From Massilia norwichensis (lineage in GTDB: Bacteria; Pseudomonadota; Gammaproteobacteria; Burkholderiales; Burkholderiaceae_D): 64,000 nucleotides of DNA. The notes under the pieces were generated by a model. It saw nothing but the letters and a program-made list of their open reading frames with translations, was not told the origin of the DNA and ran no database searches. The stretch spans positions 62,001-126,000 of the forward strand of contig NZ_JANUGX010000006.1 in assembly GCF_024753245.1 (NCBI RefSeq). Direction: 5' to 3'. The position numbers were made by a program, and so were the translations under genes. Shown one piece after another: positions 42,815-52,592 of this stretch (positions are counted from its first letter, which is position 1; the number at the start of each line of letters is the position of its first letter).

Positions 42815-43516
42815 TCATTCATAATGACGCGCGCCGAAGATGGCGCTGCCCACGCGCACGATGCTGGCGCCTTCCAGCACCGCCGCGCGCATGTCGCTCG
42901 ACATGCCCATCGACAGCGTGTCGAGGTGGATGCCGGACTTGACGATGTCCTGGGCCAGCTCGCGCAGGCGCGCGAACGGCACGCGCTGCAGCTCGGGATC
43001 GTCCTGCGGTTCGGGGATGGCCATCAGGCCGCGCAGGCGCAGGTTCGGCAGCGCGGCCACCGCTTGCGCCAATGCCGGCAATTCATCGGGCGTGACGCCG
43101 CTTTTGCTCGCTTCGCCGCTGATGTTCACCTGCAGGCAGATGTTGAGCGGGCCGAGTGCGAAAGGGCGCTGCTCGGACAGGCGCTGCGCGATCTTGAGGC
43201 GCTCGACCGTGTGCACCCAGTCGAAGTTGGCCGCGATCGGGCGCGTCTTGTTGGACTGGATCGGGCCGATGAAATGCCACTCCAGGCGGGTATCCGGTAG
43301 CGCTTTTGCGACAGCGGCGATCTTGTCGACGCCTTCCTGCAGGTAATTCTCGCCGAACGCGCGCTGGCCTGCCGCCACCGCCTCCAGCACTGCCTCAGCA
43401 GGGAAAGTCTTGGAAACGGCCAGCAATTGGACCGTCGAACGGGGCCTGCCGGCGGCCTCGCAGGCCACCTGGATTGTCGCTTCGACAGCTTGCAAGTTCC
43501 CGGCGATTGTGGACAT
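42815..43516 (-). CDS. yggS: YggS family PLP-binding protein (PLPBP)
   Basis: A 233-residue PLP homeostasis protein with a TIM-barrel alanine-racemase N-terminal fold. The PLP lysine is about Lys36 in LLAVSKTFPAEAV; other landmarks are WHFIGPIQSNKT and LSMGMSSDMRAAV. It keeps pyridoxal phosphate and amino acid pools in balance. It is the first gene of the yggS-proC pair and is divergent from pilT across a REP-like element. Confidence 0.93.
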   Translation of the reverse strand: MSTIAGNLQAVEATIQVACEAAGRPRSTVQLLAVSKTFPAEAVLEAVAAGQRAFGENYLQEGVDKIAAVAKALPDTRLEWHFIGPIQSNKTRPIAANFDWVHTVERLKIAQRLSEQRPFALGPLNICLQVNISGEASKSGVTPDELPALAQAVAALPNLRLRGLMAIPEPQDDPELQRVPFARLRELAQDIVKSGIHLDTLSMGMSSDMRAAVLEGASIVRVGSAIFGARHYE

Positions 43517-43571
43517 AATGGTTTTCTACAGGAAATATTTTTCGGTTACATACAGTGTACTGAACGACTTC

Positions 43572-43651
43572 CGTCGTTCCCGCGAAGGCGGGAACCCAAG
43601 CTCGGATCACCTACCGGTAAAACTTGGATTCCCGCCTGCGCGGGAATGACG
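43572..43651. repeat. REP-like palindromic element, copy 3
   Basis: Arms at 43572-43600 and 43623-43651 (29 bases each) are inverted copies with three mismatches, separated by 22 bases, and match the element at 26637-26719 in the arms but not in the spacer. It fills much of the 165-base gap between the divergent yggS and pilT genes, an unusual place since promoters for both should be here. Confidence 0.88.
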
Positions 43652-43681
43652 TTCGAGATGCAGCACAAGGATTATATATAA

Positions 43682-44725
43682 ATGGACATTTCTGAACTCC
43701 TCGCTTTCTCGGTCAAGAACAAGGCCTCGGACCTGCACCTCTCGGCCGGCCTGCCGCCGATGATCCGCGTGCACGGCGACGTCCGCCGCATCAACCTGCC
43801 GGCGATGGAGCACAAGGACGTCCACTCCATGATCTATGACATCATGAACGACGGCCAGCGCAAGCAGTACGAAGAGATGCTGGAGTGCGACTTCTCGTTC
43901 GCGATCCCGGGCCTGGCACGGTTCCGCGTCAACGCCTTCAACCAGGAACGCGGCGCCTCCGCCGTGATGCGGACCATTCCGTCCAAGATCCTGTCGCTGG
44001 AAGAACTGAATGCACCGAAGATCTTCGCCGAACTGGCGATGAAGCCGCGCGGCCTGGTGCTGGTCACCGGCCCGACCGGCTCCGGCAAGTCGACCACGCT
44101 GGCCGCGATGATCAACCACCTGAACGAGAACGAGTACGGGCACATCCTGACGATCGAGGACCCGATCGAATTCGTCCACGATTCCAAGAAGTGCCTGATC
44201 AACCAGCGCGAAGTCGGCCCGCACACGCTGTCCTTCAACAATGCGCTGCGTTCGGCGCTGCGCGAAGACCCGGACGCGATCCTGGTCGGCGAGCTGCGCG
44301 ACCTCGAGACCATCCGCCTGGCGCTGTCGGCGGCCGAGACCGGCCACCTGGTGTTCGGTACCCTGCACACCTCGTCGGCGGCCAAGACCATCGACCGTAT
44401 CGTCGACGTCTTCCCGGCCGAGGAAAAGGAGATGGTGCGCGCGATGCTGTCGGAATCGCTGCAGGCCGTGATCTCGCAGACCCTGCTGAAGACCAAGGAC
44501 GGCTCGGGCCGCGTGGCCGCGCACGAGATCATGATCGGCACCCCGGCGATCCGCAACCTGATCCGCGAAGCCAAGATCGCGCAGATGTACTCGGCGATCC
44601 AGACCGGCTCCAGTGTCGGCATGCAGACCCTGGACCAGAACCTGACCGACCTGGTGCGCCGCAACGTGATCTCCAGCGCCGCCGCCCGCAGCGCTGCCAA
44701 GATTCCGGAAAACTTCCCGGGCTGA
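43682..44725 (+). CDS. pilT: Type IV pilus retraction ATPase PilT
   Basis: A 347-residue hexameric ATPase that powers pilus retraction and twitching. Walker A is GPTGSGKST (130-138), the Asp box TIEDPIEFVHDSKK, Walker B-type ILVGELRDLETIRLAL and the His box TGHLVFGTLHTSSAAKT; the C-terminal AIRNLIREAKIAQMYSAIQT matches the AIRNLIRE motif needed for retraction. It is 13 bases before pilU. Confidence 0.97.
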   Translation: MDISELLAFSVKNKASDLHLSAGLPPMIRVHGDVRRINLPAMEHKDVHSMIYDIMNDGQRKQYEEMLECDFSFAIPGLARFRVNAFNQERGASAVMRTIPSKILSLEELNAPKIFAELAMKPRGLVLVTGPTGSGKSTTLAAMINHLNENEYGHILTIEDPIEFVHDSKKCLINQREVGPHTLSFNNALRSALREDPDAILVGELRDLETIRLALSAAETGHLVFGTLHTSSAAKTIDRIVDVFPAEEKEMVRAMLSESLQAVISQTLLKTKDGSGRVAAHEIMIGTPAIRNLIREAKIAQMYSAIQTGSSVGMQTLDQNLTDLVRRNVISSAAARSAAKIPENFPG

Positions 44726-44738
44726 GCAAGGAATCGAG

Positions 44739-45875
44739 ATGGAACGCGACCAGGCCTCCAAATTCATGTTCGACCTGCTGCGCCTGATGGTCAGCAAGGG
44801 CGGCTCCGACCTGTTCATCACCGCCGGTTTCCCGCCTGCGATCAAGATCGACGGCAAGATGACGCCGGTGTCCAGCCAGGCCCTGTCCGGCGGCCACACG
44901 GCCGACCTGGCGCGCGCCATCATGAACGACAAGCAGGCCGCCGGCTTCGAATTGTCGAAGGAAGCCAACTTCGCGATCAGCCCCGGCGACCTGGGACGCT
45001 TCCGCGTGTCGGCCTTCATGCAGATGGGCTGCGTCGGCATGGTGCTGCGCGTGATCACGACCACCATCCCGAAGTTCGAAGACCTCGAACTGCCGGACGT
45101 GCTGAAGGACGTGATCATGGCCAAGCGCGGCCTGGTGATCATGGTCGGCGCCACCGGCTCCGGCAAATCGACGACGATGGCGGCGATGGTCGGCTACCGC
45201 AACGAGAACAGCTACGGCCACATCATCACCATCGAAGACCCGGTCGAATTCGTGCACCCGCACCGCAATTGCGTGATCACCCAGCGCGAAGTCGGCGTCG
45301 ATACCGACAGCTTCGAGGCCGCGCTGAAGAACTCGCTGCGCCAGGCGCCGGACGTGATCCAGATCGGCGAGATCCGCGACCGCGAGACCATGGAGCACGC
45401 GATCGCCTTCGCCGAGACCGGCCACCTGTGCCTGGCCACACTGCACGCCAACAGCGCCAACCAGGCCCTGGACCGCATCATCAACTTCTTCCCGGAAGAG
45501 CGCCGGCAGCAGCTGCTGATGGATTTGTCGCTGAACCTGAAGGGCCTGATTTCGCAGCGCCTGATTCCACGAAAGGAAACCAAGGGCCGTGTGGTAGCGA
45601 TCGAGATCCTGCTGAATTCTCCCTTGATTTCGGACCTGATCTTCAAGGGCGAAGTCCACGAGATCAAGGAGATCATGAAGAAGTCGCGCGAACTCGGCAT
45701 GCAGACCTTCGACCAGGCCCTGTTCGACCTCTACGAACTCGACAAGATCTCGTACGAAGACGCGCTGCGCAACGCGGACTCGGTGAACGACCTGCGCCTC
45801 AATATCAAGCTCAACAGCAAGCATGCGAAGAACCGCGATTTGTCGGCGGGGACCGAGCACCTGGGGATCGTCTGA
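44739..45875 (+). CDS. pilU: Type IV pilus retraction ATPase PilU
   Basis: A 378-residue PilT-dependent accessory ATPase. Walker A is GATGSGKST (137-145), with TIEDPVEFVHPHRN, IQIGEIRDRETMEHAI and TGHLCLATLHANSANQ. The pilT-pilU order and close spacing are standard, and AAGGAA precedes the ATG. A second PilU-like gene is at 35199-36380. Confidence 0.95.
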   Translation: MERDQASKFMFDLLRLMVSKGGSDLFITAGFPPAIKIDGKMTPVSSQALSGGHTADLARAIMNDKQAAGFELSKEANFAISPGDLGRFRVSAFMQMGCVGMVLRVITTTIPKFEDLELPDVLKDVIMAKRGLVIMVGATGSGKSTTMAAMVGYRNENSYGHIITIEDPVEFVHPHRNCVITQREVGVDTDSFEAALKNSLRQAPDVIQIGEIRDRETMEHAIAFAETGHLCLATLHANSANQALDRIINFFPEERRQQLLMDLSLNLKGLISQRLIPRKETKGRVVAIEILLNSPLISDLIFKGEVHEIKEIMKKSRELGMQTFDQALFDLYELDKISYEDALRNADSVNDLRLNIKLNSKHAKNRDLSAGTEHLGIV

Positions 45876-45977
45876 GCCCGCCAGTTCGCTGCACACAATT
45901 GAGAAAACACTAAAAGTCCGCTTGCGCGCACCCTAATGTCATACACATAGACCGACCGATCACCCGAGGAGGCCGTG

Positions 45978-47810
45978 ATGTGGAGTCAAGTGTATAACCC
46001 GTTGGGAAATGCCGTCCTGTCGACCCTGGCAGCCGCCGTTCCGGTTGCCGTGATGCTGGTCGCGCTCGCTTTCTTTCACATCAAGGCACACATCGCCGCC
46101 CTGCTCGGCCTCGCCGCCGCGCTGCTGGTGGCGATCTTCGCATACGCGATGCCGGCGCCCACCGCGCTGGCGGCGGCCCTGTACGGCGCCGCCAATGGCC
46201 TGCTGCCGATCGGCTGGATCATCCTGAACGTGATCTTCCTGTACCAGCTGACCGAGCGTAAGGGCTACTTCAAGGTCTTGCAGGAATCGATCACCGGCAT
46301 CACCACCGACCGCCGGTTGCAGTTGCTGCTGGTGGCGTTCTGCTTCGGCGCCTTCTTCGAGGGCGCCGGCGGCTTCGGCACGCCGGTCGCCGTCACCGGC
46401 GCCATGCTGATCGGCCTCGGCTTCGCGCCGCTGGCCGCTTCCGGCCTGTCGCTGATCGCGAATACGGCGCCGGTGGCCTACGGCGCCCTCGGTGCGCCGC
46501 TGATCGCACTGGCCGGCGTCACCGGCCTCGACCTGCTGCAGCTGTCGGGCATGGTCGGCCGGCAGCTGCCCTTCTTCTCGCTGCTGGTGCCGTTCTGGCT
46601 GATCTGGGCCTTCTGCGGCTTTGCCGGCATGGCCGCGATCTGGCCGGCGATCCTGGTCTCCGGCGTCGCCTTCGCCGTCCCGCAATTCCTGATTTCGAAC
46701 TTCCACGGTCCGTGGCTGGTGGATGTGGGCGGCTCGCTGATCTCGATGCTGTGCCTGACGCTCTTCCTGCGGGTCTGGAAGCCGGCTTCGATCTGGACCG
46801 ATACGGCGGGCAGACTCAAGGCCACTACCGGAGATGGCGCCCCTGCCGGTGCCTATGCCGGTGCTGGTGCTTCGGCCGGCGCCGGTGCTGGGGCCGGTGC
46901 TGGCGCCGATGCCGGCGCGGGTGCCTACGTCGGTGTCAGTGCGGGCAGCTATGCCGGTGCCGGTGCCGGCGGCGGCACCTATGCCGGTGCGCCCGGCGGC
47001 AGCGGCGGCGGTACGCCTGGCTCCGCACCGGTGGTCCACAATCACCCGCGCTCGGCCGTATTGAAAGCCTGGCTGCCGTGGCTGATCCTGTCGGTGCTGG
47101 TCTTCCTTTGGGGCATTCCCGAGTGGAAGAAGATGCTCGACGGACTTTCGGTCTTCAAGTACGACTGGCCGGCGCTGCACAAGGTGGTGCAGAAGATGCC
47201 GCCGGTCGCCAGCAAGCCGACCGCCGAGGCGGCTGTCTACACCCTCAACTGGCTGTCCGCCACCGGCTCGGGCATCCTGGTCGCCGCCGTCATCTCCGGC
47301 CTGGTGATGGGCTACAAGGTCCGCGATCTGTTTGCCGTGTACTGGGACACGCTCAAGATCATGCGCTTCTCGCTGCTGACGATCGCCGCCATGCTGGCGC
47401 TGGGCTATACGACCCGCTATTCCGGCCTCGACTCGACGCTCGGCCTGGCCTTTGCGAACACCGGCGTGTTCTACCCCTTCTTCGGCACCCTGCTCGGCTG
47501 GCTCGGTGTCGCGCTGACCGGCTCGGACACCGCCTCCAACGTGCTGTTCGGCGGCCTGCAGAAGACCTCGGCCACCCAGCTCGGCCTGGACCCGGTCCTG
47601 ATGGCGGCGGCAAATTCCTCGGGCGGTGTGATGGGCAAGATGATCGATGCGCAGTCCATCGTGGTGGCCTCCACCGCCACCAAATGGTATGGCCACGAAG
47701 GCGATATCCTGCGCTACGTGTTCTTCCATTCGATCGCACTGGCCAGCCTGGTCGGTATTCTGGTCACGCTGCAGGCCTACGTCTATCCGTTCACCGCGCT
47801 GGTCAGATGA
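45978..47810 (+). CDS. lldP: L-lactate permease with Gly/Ala-rich insert
   Basis: A 610-residue LctP/LldP-type transporter for lactate (and probably glycolate) with twelve or more helices. Landmarks are [38 protein letters not shown] and [20 protein letters not shown]. Residues 287-351 are a low-complexity insert of Ala and Gly with a few Tyr and Ser (such as [20 protein letters not shown]), placed in a loop between helices where relatives have a short linker; the usual length is about 540-560. GAGGAGG lies five bases before the ATG at 45978; a GTG three bases earlier is in frame. Confidence 0.92.
   Translation: MWSQVYNPLGNAVLSTLAAAVPVAVMLVALAFFHIKAHIAALLGLAAALLVAIFAYAMPAPTALAAALYGAANGLLPIGWIILNVIFLYQLTERKGYFKVLQESITGITTDRRLQLLLVAFCFGAFFEGAGGFGTPVAVTGAMLIGLGFAPLAASGLSLIANTAPVAYGALGAPLIALAGVTGLDLLQLSGMVGRQLPFFSLLVPFWLIWAFCGFAGMAAIWPAILVSGVAFAVPQFLISNFHGPWLVDVGGSLISMLCLTLFLRVWKPASIWTDTAGRLKATTGDGAPAGAYAGAGASAGAGAGAGAGADAGAGAYVGVSAGSYAGAGAGGGTYAGAPGGSGGGTPGSAPVVHNHPRSAVLKAWLPWLILSVLVFLWGIPEWKKMLDGLSVFKYDWPALHKVVQKMPPVASKPTAEAAVYTLNWLSATGSGILVAAVISGLVMGYKVRDLFAVYWDTLKIMRFSLLTIAAMLALGYTTRYSGLDSTLGLAFANTGVFYPFFGTLLGWLGVALTGSDTASNVLFGGLQKTSATQLGLDPVLMAAANSSGGVMGKMIDAQSIVVASTATKWYGHEGDILRYVFFHSIALASLVGILVTLQAYVYPFTALVR
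46839..47030. repeat. GCC-GGT-type low-complexity coding repeat
   Basis: About 190 bases inside the permease gene consist of degenerate repeats of Ala and Gly codons (GCC/GCG/GCT with GGT/GGC), such as gccggtgctggtgcttcggc. The repeats are imperfect in the third codon positions, so it is not a recent simple expansion, and the frame is kept throughout. Confidence 0.85.
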
Positions 47811-47877
47811 AGGCAGCAGGAGCGGGAAGGCAGTACACTCTTGTGTATCGGTCAACGCTGAACACAGGAGTCTTCCC

Positions 47878-48357
47878 ATGAACGTATTCGATTTCCAGGC
47901 CACCGCCCTGGACGGCAAGCCGGTCGACCTCGCCCAGTACCGCGGCAAGGTCCTCCTCATCGTCAACACCGCCAGCAAATGCGGCTTCACCCCGCAGTAC
48001 CAGGGTCTGGAGAGCGTGTACCACGAACTGCACGGCCGCGGCCTGGAGGTACTGGGCTTCCCCTGCAACCAGTTCGGCTCGCAGGAGCCGGGTTCGGAAG
48101 AAGAGATCGGCGCCTTCTGCGAAAAGAACTACGGCGTGAGCTTCCCGATGTTTGCCAAGGTCGACGTCAACGGCGACGCCGCGCATCCACTGTGGAAGCA
48201 CCTGAAGGCCGAGGCGCCGGGCGTGCTGGGCACCGAGGGCATCAAATGGAACTTCACCAAGTTCCTGATAGGGCGCGACGGCAAGGTCGTGCAGCGCTAT
48301 GCGCCGACCACCAAGCCGGAAGAGATTGCGGACGATATCGAGAGGCTGCTGGGCTGA
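47878..48357 (+). CDS. Glutathione peroxidase (Cys type)
   Basis: A 159-residue thiol peroxidase of the GPx family. The catalytic cysteine is Cys35 in NTASKCGFTPQY, with the conserved Gln in FPCNQFGSQEPG and the Trp-Asn in KWNFTKFLI. Cysteine replaces selenocysteine, so it probably uses thioredoxin. No signal peptide, thus cytoplasmic. It starts 67 bases after the permease. Confidence 0.94.
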   Translation: MNVFDFQATALDGKPVDLAQYRGKVLLIVNTASKCGFTPQYQGLESVYHELHGRGLEVLGFPCNQFGSQEPGSEEEIGAFCEKNYGVSFPMFAKVDVNGDAAHPLWKHLKAEAPGVLGTEGIKWNFTKFLIGRDGKVVQRYAPTTKPEEIADDIERLLG

Positions 48358-48364
48358 CTCGAAC

Positions 48365-48688
48365 CTACCTGAGGAAGCGCCCGGCCTTCGATTCCAGCAC
48401 CGTAACCAGTTCCGGCTGCATGTAGTCGTAATCGTCGGGAATGTCCAGGCAGATGATCCGTTTGCCGTTCAGGTAGCGCTTGAACCTGGTCGACAATAAA
48501 GTCCGGTGTTTCTTCTCCATCACGAAGATGATGGTTGCCCATTCGATCTGCTCGGACGACAGCGGCACGTCGGCGTCGTTGCCCAGGCCGGCCGAATCCG
48601 TTTCGACGTCCGGCCAGGTCGAGAACACGTGTTCGGCGGTCGGACTGCGCAGACGGTTCTGCGTGCAAATGAAGAGTGCGCGTTTCAT
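48365..48688 (-). CDS. Short low-molecular-weight phosphatase-like protein
   Basis: A 107-residue protein starting MKRALFICTQNRLRSPTAEH. The P-loop C-x5-R (CTQNRLRS) is that of low-molecular-weight tyrosine phosphatases, and IICLDIPDDYDYMQPEL may hold the general acid. It is shorter than the usual 150 residues. It follows the hydrolase gene by seven bases on the same strand, so they may be co-transcribed. Substrate unknown. Confidence 0.8.
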   Translation of the reverse strand: MKRALFICTQNRLRSPTAEHVFSTWPDVETDSAGLGNDADVPLSSEQIEWATIIFVMEKKHRTLLSTRFKRYLNGKRIICLDIPDDYDYMQPELVTVLESKAGRFLR

Positions 48689-48695
48689 GTCAGGC

Positions 48696-49724
48696 TCAGC
48701 GCTTCTCGAACCACGCCATGATGGCATCGTACTCCGCCACCCCGGCCTTGCCGGCCTCCTCGCGCGACAGGCCATCCTTCACCAGCCCATGCCCGGCATT
48801 CGGCACGCGGCGGAAGGTCACATCCCTGCCCTGCACCCGCAGCTGGGCGTACAGCACCTCGGTCGACAGGATGGGTACGGCCCGGTCCTGCATGCCGCTG
48901 GCCAGGTAGACCCGGGCCCGCGAGCGCGTCAGATGGTCGGCCGTGGACTGGGCGAAAAAGCTGCTCCAACGCAGATAGGTATGGCCCCACAGGAATTTGC
49001 TGGTGCTCTTCGGATCGGCGGCGACGGCGCTGAAGGTCTCGTCGAGTTCACGCAGGCGCTCGAGCTTCTTCTCGTCGCTGTCGTTCGAGCGCTGGATGCC
49101 GGCCGCGAAGTCGTACAGCTGGGTCGAACCGGTAGCGCCGACCAGGGCCACGTCGGTCACCTCGGGAAATTCGCGCGCCAGGCTGGCGGCCATCGGCGCA
49201 CCTTCGGAGACTCCGATCAGCAGCACGCGCCGCGCATCGACCTCGGGTCGCGACAGCGCATGGCGCAGCGCGCTCTTCAAGGTCGCGAGCCAGGTCTCGT
49301 ACGAAAAATGGGCATTGAAATCGCCGGCGCAGCCCATCGCCGAACCGAAAGTCCCCTGCTGCGGCGCGTCCGACTGGTAGGGTTTATCGACCGCCATCAC
49401 GGCGTAGCGCCCCTGTTTGGCCAGGGTCGCCCAGTAAGGAATCGTCGCCTTGCGCTCGGCGCCGTCCAGCATGAAGGACGGCACGCAGCCGGAACCCTGG
49501 ATGAACAGCACCAGCGGCGCCTTTTGCGCAGGCCTGGCCAGGAAGTAGTGCACTGGCGCGCCGGCGCCGTCCTGCAGCGTCACATGGGACAGCGCCAGCG
49601 CGTTCGCTTCAAAGGGCACCTCCTGCACCTTGAGCGCTTGCGCATGGGCGCCGCCGCAGACCAGCATGCCGGCCAACAGCAGGCCGGATGAAGAACAGAT
49701 GATGCGTGAGCCGATGCCGATCAT
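48696..49724 (-). CDS. Secreted alpha/beta hydrolase
   Basis: A 342-residue protein with signal peptide (LLLAGMLVCGGAHAQ) and an alpha/beta hydrolase fold: LVLFIQGSGCVPSFML oxyanion region, nucleophile elbow LLIGVSEGAPMAA, and histidine in VPNAGHGLVKDGL. It resembles dienelactone-hydrolase-like enzymes. The start at 49724 has GAAGG before it and opens into the signal peptide. Substrate unknown. Confidence 0.82.
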   Translation of the reverse strand: MIGIGSRIICSSSGLLLAGMLVCGGAHAQALKVQEVPFEANALALSHVTLQDGAGAPVHYFLARPAQKAPLVLFIQGSGCVPSFMLDGAERKATIPYWATLAKQGRYAVMAVDKPYQSDAPQQGTFGSAMGCAGDFNAHFSYETWLATLKSALRHALSRPEVDARRVLLIGVSEGAPMAASLAREFPEVTDVALVGATGSTQLYDFAAGIQRSNDSDEKKLERLRELDETFSAVAADPKSTSKFLWGHTYLRWSSFFAQSTADHLTRSRARVYLASGMQDRAVPILSTEVLYAQLRVQGRDVTFRRVPNAGHGLVKDGLSREEAGKAGVAEYDAIMAWFEKR

Positions 49725-49792
49725 GACGAGCCTTCGTGGAATCCAAACCCCGGATACTGCCACGAAGGGCGGCCCTGCAATCTATCGAATCC

Positions 49793-51856
49793 TCACTGCG
49801 CCTTGAACCGGATCGCCTGCCCGCCGCCCGGCGCCAGCTTCAGCTGCAGCACGTCCTTCGCGCTCACGGTACGGGTTTCGGTAACGAGATCGAAACGGTG
49901 CTCGTTGCGGTAGTCCGCCGCATCGCCATCGCGGTAGATCTCGGCCACATAGGTCTTGCCCGCGTCGAGGAAAGACAGGGGCAGCGCCAGCGTGCGTGCC
50001 TGGCCGTCCGTCACCGCGCCGACGTACCAGTCCTCGGACTTGCGGTCCTTGCGCGCGATGCTGACGTACTCGCCCACGGCGCCATTGACGACCTTGGTGT
50101 CGGCCCAGTCGGTCGGCACGTCGCGGATGAATTTGAAGGCGGCCGGGTACTTCGCGTAGTTCTCCGGCAAGTCGGCCGCCATCGCGATCGGCGAGTAGAT
50201 GACGACGAAGTTGGCGAGCTGCTTGGCCTGGGTCGAGTTGAACACCTTGCCGTCCGCGCCCACCAGGCTGACGACGCCCGGCGTGTAATCCATCGGGCCG
50301 CTCAGCATGCGCGTGAACACCAGCTTGGCCTCGTGGTCGACTGGGTTCACCGGATTGCCCCAGGCGTTGTACTCGACGCCGCGCGCGCCTTCGCGCGAGA
50401 CCCAGTTCGGATAGGTGCGGCGCAGGCCGGTGTCCTTCACCGGTTCGTGGGTGTCGACCGCGATCTTGTAGCGCGCGGCCTCGGTCACGGCTTTCACGAA
50501 ATGGCGCACGCCTTCCTGCGAATCGTAGTGGCCGTAGTGAAGCTTGCCGTCCGCGCCCTTGAACTGCATGCTGCCTGCTTCGTGCACGTAGCCGGACTTG
50601 ACGCTGTCCACGCCCAGCTTCGCATACAGCTTATAGGCGGCCGTCATCTGCTTTTCGTAGGCCGGCAGGTTGGCGCCGGTCTCGTGGTGGCCGATCAGGC
50701 GCACGCCCTTCTCTTTCGCGTAGGCCGCCAGGACCGGCAGGTCGAAGTCCGGGTACGACTTCGTGAAACTGAAGTCGGCGCCGCCGTGGCCCCAGTCGCT
50801 TTCCCAGCCCTGGTTCCAGCCTTCGACCAGCACGCCGCGGAAGCCGTTCTGGGCGGCGAAGTCGATGTACTTCTTGACGTTGGCCGTGTTGGCGCCGTGC
50901 TTCGGTCCCGCGTTCCAGCTGGTGTGCTGCAGGTGCATGCTCCACCAGACGCCGACGAACTTCGACGGATGCACCCAGCTCACATCGCCCAGCTTGTTCG
51001 GCTCGTTCAGGTTCAGTTCGAGGTCGGACATGTACAAGCCCGCCGCGTCGTCGGCAATGCGCAGCGTGCGCCATGGCGTGGTGAAGGCGCCATGCTTCAC
51101 CACCGCCGGCCCGATCGACGATGGCGCCAGTTGCGCGCGCAGCTTCTGCCCTTCGACCTTGCGCACCCACATCGAGGCGTAATCGACCAGCGCCGCCTCG
51201 TGCAGGGCGACGTGGGTGCCATCCTCCAGGCGGAGGGTCAGCGGCGTATTGGCGGTACCGATTTCCTTCAGCGGTGCCTTCTGGACCAGCTCCTCCAGGC
51301 CAGGCAGCTCGCCGGCCGGAATCCACCAGGCGGTGGCCGGCTGGGCGACCGCGAATTCGGTCAGCTCGTCGAGGATGGCGGTGTCACGCAGCTGCGGCTG
51401 CGCCGGGAATTCGTAGCGGAAGCCGACGCCGTCGTCGTAGATGCGGAAGACGACGGTCAGCGCGCGACCATTCCGATTTTTCTGTTCGAGATCGACGCGC
51501 AGTTCGCGGTAGTGGTTGCGCACATAGCGGCGCTCGCCCCAGGGCTGCTCCCAGGTGTCGTCATGCTCGCTGACCTTCTGCGCGCGCAGGCTGAAACCGC
51601 CGTCCAGCTTGGGCGCGTTGGCGAGGTTGAAGCCGAGGCGCGACAGGCCGATGATCTTTTTGCCGCGGCGCTTGATGTCGTAGCCCAGCTTGCCGGCACC
51701 GTCGATCTGCAGCTCGACCTGGAGCACGTCCCCCGGCGATGCCGCGCTGGCCACCACGGCCTGCGCCCATGCGGCCTGGCCGGCCAGGCTGGTCGCGGCA
51801 ATCAAGGCCGCGGCAAACAAACGGAAATCCGGCTTGAAACGGGGACGAACACGCAT
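49793..51856 (-). CDS. Glycoside hydrolase family 97 protein
   Basis: A 687-residue secreted GH97 enzyme (SusB-like alpha-glucosidase or alpha-galactosidase). A signal peptide ends near residue 32, an N-terminal beta-sandwich runs to about 300, and the TIM barrel has GVLVEGWNQGWESDWGHG, RLIGHHETGANLPAYE, KSGYVHEAG and VDTHEPVKDTGLRRTYPN. GGAGG precedes the ATG. It is alone here without SusC/D transporters. Which of the two catalytic modes it uses cannot be read off safely. Confidence 0.9.
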   Translation of the reverse strand: MRVRPRFKPDFRLFAAALIAATSLAGQAAWAQAVVASAASPGDVLQVELQIDGAGKLGYDIKRRGKKIIGLSRLGFNLANAPKLDGGFSLRAQKVSEHDDTWEQPWGERRYVRNHYRELRVDLEQKNRNGRALTVVFRIYDDGVGFRYEFPAQPQLRDTAILDELTEFAVAQPATAWWIPAGELPGLEELVQKAPLKEIGTANTPLTLRLEDGTHVALHEAALVDYASMWVRKVEGQKLRAQLAPSSIGPAVVKHGAFTTPWRTLRIADDAAGLYMSDLELNLNEPNKLGDVSWVHPSKFVGVWWSMHLQHTSWNAGPKHGANTANVKKYIDFAAQNGFRGVLVEGWNQGWESDWGHGGADFSFTKSYPDFDLPVLAAYAKEKGVRLIGHHETGANLPAYEKQMTAAYKLYAKLGVDSVKSGYVHEAGSMQFKGADGKLHYGHYDSQEGVRHFVKAVTEAARYKIAVDTHEPVKDTGLRRTYPNWVSREGARGVEYNAWGNPVNPVDHEAKLVFTRMLSGPMDYTPGVVSLVGADGKVFNSTQAKQLANFVVIYSPIAMAADLPENYAKYPAAFKFIRDVPTDWADTKVVNGAVGEYVSIARKDRKSEDWYVGAVTDGQARTLALPLSFLDAGKTYVAEIYRDGDAADYRNEHRFDLVTETRTVSAKDVLQLKLAPGGGQAIRFKAQ

Positions 51857-51905
51857 GCTGACACCTCCATGTAGAGATGTAATTTTACTACAGCTGAGTT
51901 CGATA

Positions 51906-52592
51906 TCAGGCGACGTTCAGGCCCATCGCCCGCACCAGCTCCGCCGCCTGGCGCGGCGAGATCGTCGCCCCCGCAAACTGCTTCGCGTTCGACAGTTTGA
52001 GTCCGCCTACATCGGCCTCGCGCAGGTCGGCCTGTTCGAAGCGCGTGTCCTTGATGTGGGCGTCGCGCAGGCTGCCGCCTTCGAACACGGCTTCGCGGAA
52101 GTCGCAGCCGGCCAGGTCGGCATCGGCGAAGTCCAGGCCGACGAGTTTGGCCTTCCTGAACGACATGCGGCGCAGGTCGGCGCCGACCAGCAGGCAGTCC
52201 TCGAAGGACAGGCCGAGCTGGGACACTTCCTCGAAACTGGCGCCGGTCAGCTTGCAGCCGCGGAAGCTGCAGGAGGCCAGTTTGGTGCGGCGCCAGCTTG
52301 CGTTGTTCAGGTCGCAGGCTTCGAAGCGGGCGTCGACCAGGTCGGCGGCTTCGAAGTCGGCATGGCCGCCGCGGCAGCGCCGCCAGCGCGTGCGCGCCAG
52401 GTTGGCCGCGTAGAACGAGGCTTCGAGCACGGCGCAGTTGGCAAAGCTGCAGTCCTGCAGGTTCAGGCGCGACAGGTCGGCCTGCGTGAAATCGCATTCT
52501 TCGAAGGCCAGCAGCGCCTGTTCGGCGAGCAGTTCTTCGATGCGCTCCCGGGTAATGGTTTCGCCGGTGATGGTGATGACAGGTTTTGACAT
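51906..52592 (-). CDS. Pentapeptide-repeat protein
   Basis: A 228-residue protein with a helical start (SKPVITITGETITRERIEEL) and about 25 pentapeptide repeats of A(D/N)LxX type (for example CDFTQADLSRLNLQDCSFAN, ADLVDARFEACDLNNASW), which fold as a right-handed beta helix. No signal peptide. Such proteins can mimic DNA or act as scaffolds; its role is unknown. Methionines at 52604 and 52592 are both possible starts; the second gives the cleaner N-terminus. Confidence 0.88.
   Translation of the reverse strand: MSKPVITITGETITRERIEELLAEQALLAFEECDFTQADLSRLNLQDCSFANCAVLEASFYAANLARTRWRRCRGGHADFEAADLVDARFEACDLNNASWRRTKLASCSFRGCKLTGASFEEVSQLGLSFEDCLLVGADLRRMSFRKAKLVGLDFADADLAGCDFREAVFEGGSLRDAHIKDTRFEQADLREADVGGLKLSNAKQFAGATISPRQAAELVRAMGLNVA

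Noticed and set aside
46839..47030. Frameshift or assembly error in the lactate permease
   Set aside because: The frame is intact on both sides and the codons vary in their third positions, so the Gly/Ala stretch reads as real coding sequence.
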